Shown: piece by piece, positions 63,422 to 64,000 of the stretch
Layout: each line of letters begins with the position of its first letter
Position numbering within the stretch: the stretch's first letter is position 1
Assembly: GCF_009380165.1 (NCBI RefSeq)
Contig: NZ_WHUF01000002.1
Span: 868,001-932,000, forward strand
Length of the DNA stretch: 64,000 nt
Direction of reading: 5' to 3'
Source: Rugamonas rivuli
GTDB taxonomy: Bacteria > Pseudomonadota > Gammaproteobacteria > Burkholderiales > Burkholderiaceae_D
The notes under the pieces: model-generated
Databases searched by the model: none
The model's input: only the letters and a program-made list of their open reading frames with translations
Told to the model about the DNA's origin: nothing
Translations under genes and position numbers: made by a program

Positions 63422-64000
63422 TTATGGGGTGCCGTCGTAGTTGAGGGGCAGCCATGCGTAGGCGCCGTTCTGCGGGCGGATGTGGCCGAGGCCGGGAAAG
63501 GCGATGTGCGCGGCGCCGATCAGCATCTGTTTGCCCGCCGCCATCTGCAGCAACTGGCGGCGCGTGGCTTGCGCGTCGGCTTCGCCGGTGTCGTACTTGA
63601 CGGTGGCGGCCGGATGCGGCAGCTGCAGCGCCGCGACGTGCACGATGTCGCCCCAGATCAGCAATTGTTGCGAACGGCTTTGCACCAGGTACATCGCGTG
63701 CCCTGGCGTGTGGCCGGGCGCAGGCAGGGCGTCGATGCCGGGCTCGATCCGGCCGAACGCGGCGTAGGGCTGCCAGCGCGCCTGGTAAGGCGCTGCCGCG
63801 GCGACGGCGCTGTCGAAAAAACTGGACAGGAAGGCCGGCGCGGACGCCTTGTTGGCCGGCGTCAGCCAGTAGTCGGCCTCGGCCTGCGACAGCCGCACGA
63901 CGGCGTTCGGAAACACCGCCGTGCCCTGCGCCGCGATGCCGCCCGCGTGGTCCTTGTGCAGATGCGTCAGCAGCACTTCGTCGACCTGCTCGGGCCGGTA
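63422..64000 (-). CDS. Metallo-beta-lactamase-fold hydrolase, partial
   Basis: The gene runs off the right end of the window, so the N-terminus is missing; about 193 residues are seen. The zinc motif THLHKDHAGG is near the edge. Later residues include PAPGHTPGHAMYL (third metal region), LLIWGDIVHV (metal-bridging Asp) and IGAAHIAFPGLGHI (final His). This matches the MBL-fold group with quorum-quenching lactonases and similar hydrolases, but the substrate is not decided. No signal peptide can be checked. Confidence 0.88.
   Translation of the reverse strand, partial: YRPEQVDEVLLTHLHKDHAGGIAAQGTAVFPNAVVRLSQAEADYWLTPANKASAPAFLSSFFDSAVAAAAPYQARWQPYAAFGRIEPGIDALPAPGHTPGHAMYLVQSRSQQLLIWGDIVHVAALQLPHPAATVKYDTGEADAQATRRQLLQMAAGKQMLIGAAHIAFPGLGHIRPQNGAYAWLPLNYDGTP

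Overview
The window comes from a GC-rich betaproteobacterium. The gene order lepA-lepB-DUF4845-rnc-era-recO-pdxJ-acpS-uvrC-pgsA, a monomeric NADP isocitrate dehydrogenase, several TonB-dependent receptors and many c-di-GMP and two-component proteins point to Oxalobacteraceae (Massilia/Duganella/Janthinobacterium group). This placement is inferred from gene content and order, not from a database search. No rRNA, CRISPR array, transposase, integrase or phage gene was seen.

Layout. (1) 1-8071: conserved housekeeping run, ending with pgsA. (2) 8086-11248: a secreted DUF6351 hydrolase, a tRNA operon with four copies of tRNA-Gly(GCC) and one tRNA-Cys(GCA) between a strong sigma-70 promoter and an intrinsic terminator, then an FKBP lipoprotein. 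(3) 11362-24178: three TonB-dependent receptors. The first is paired with a secreted GH35 beta-galactosidase and the third with a small molybdopterin-fold periplasmic protein. A PAS-GAF-GGDEF cyclase and an FMN reductase lie between them. (4) 24184-25842: divergent LysR regulator and YcaC-like hydrolase. (5) 25949-34105: a signalling block with a PAS-GGDEF-EAL-REC protein, a REC-histidine kinase, an orphan ABC-type substrate-binding protein and a GAF-histidine kinase-REC. (6) 39781-34141 (minus): one tight operon of chemoreceptor, APS kinase (cysC), DHH phosphoesterase, CHR-family transporter and sulfotransferase.

(7) 40162-44478: icd, then convergent minus-strand genes (membrane/AIG2 fusion, GFA-type zinc protein, SRPBCC protein, ArsR regulator). 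(8) 44559-47615: a stretch of small, partly AT-rich genes, including DUF4287, a Rap1a/Tai-like protein, a YajD-like HNH protein and three unknowns, separated by degenerate CGGCC-rich spacers. It looks like an accessory island. (9) 47754-56416: a secreted esterase, a CzcCBA/CusCBA-type heavy-metal efflux operon and a divergent two-component system. (10) 56504-64000: ECF sigma factor with a cysteine-less anti-sigma-like partner and a BAAT/acyl-CoA-thioesterase-like enzyme, a small unknown gene behind a terminator-like hairpin, a hybrid histidine kinase, an esterase, a second YcaC-like hydrolase, an 84-bp inverted repeat and a truncated metallo-beta-lactamase-fold hydrolase.

How the genes may work together. 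The most interesting unit is the minus-strand operon 34141-39781. CysC would make PAPS, the sulfotransferase would use it, and the DHH enzyme is a candidate for clearing the product PAP. The CHR-family permease could move sulfate-like oxyanions. A chemoreceptor heads the operon, and a signalling block with a periplasmic binding protein of the nitrate/sulfonate/taurine type converges on it. I propose this as a self-contained sulfation module; its function is inferred from family knowledge and synteny only.
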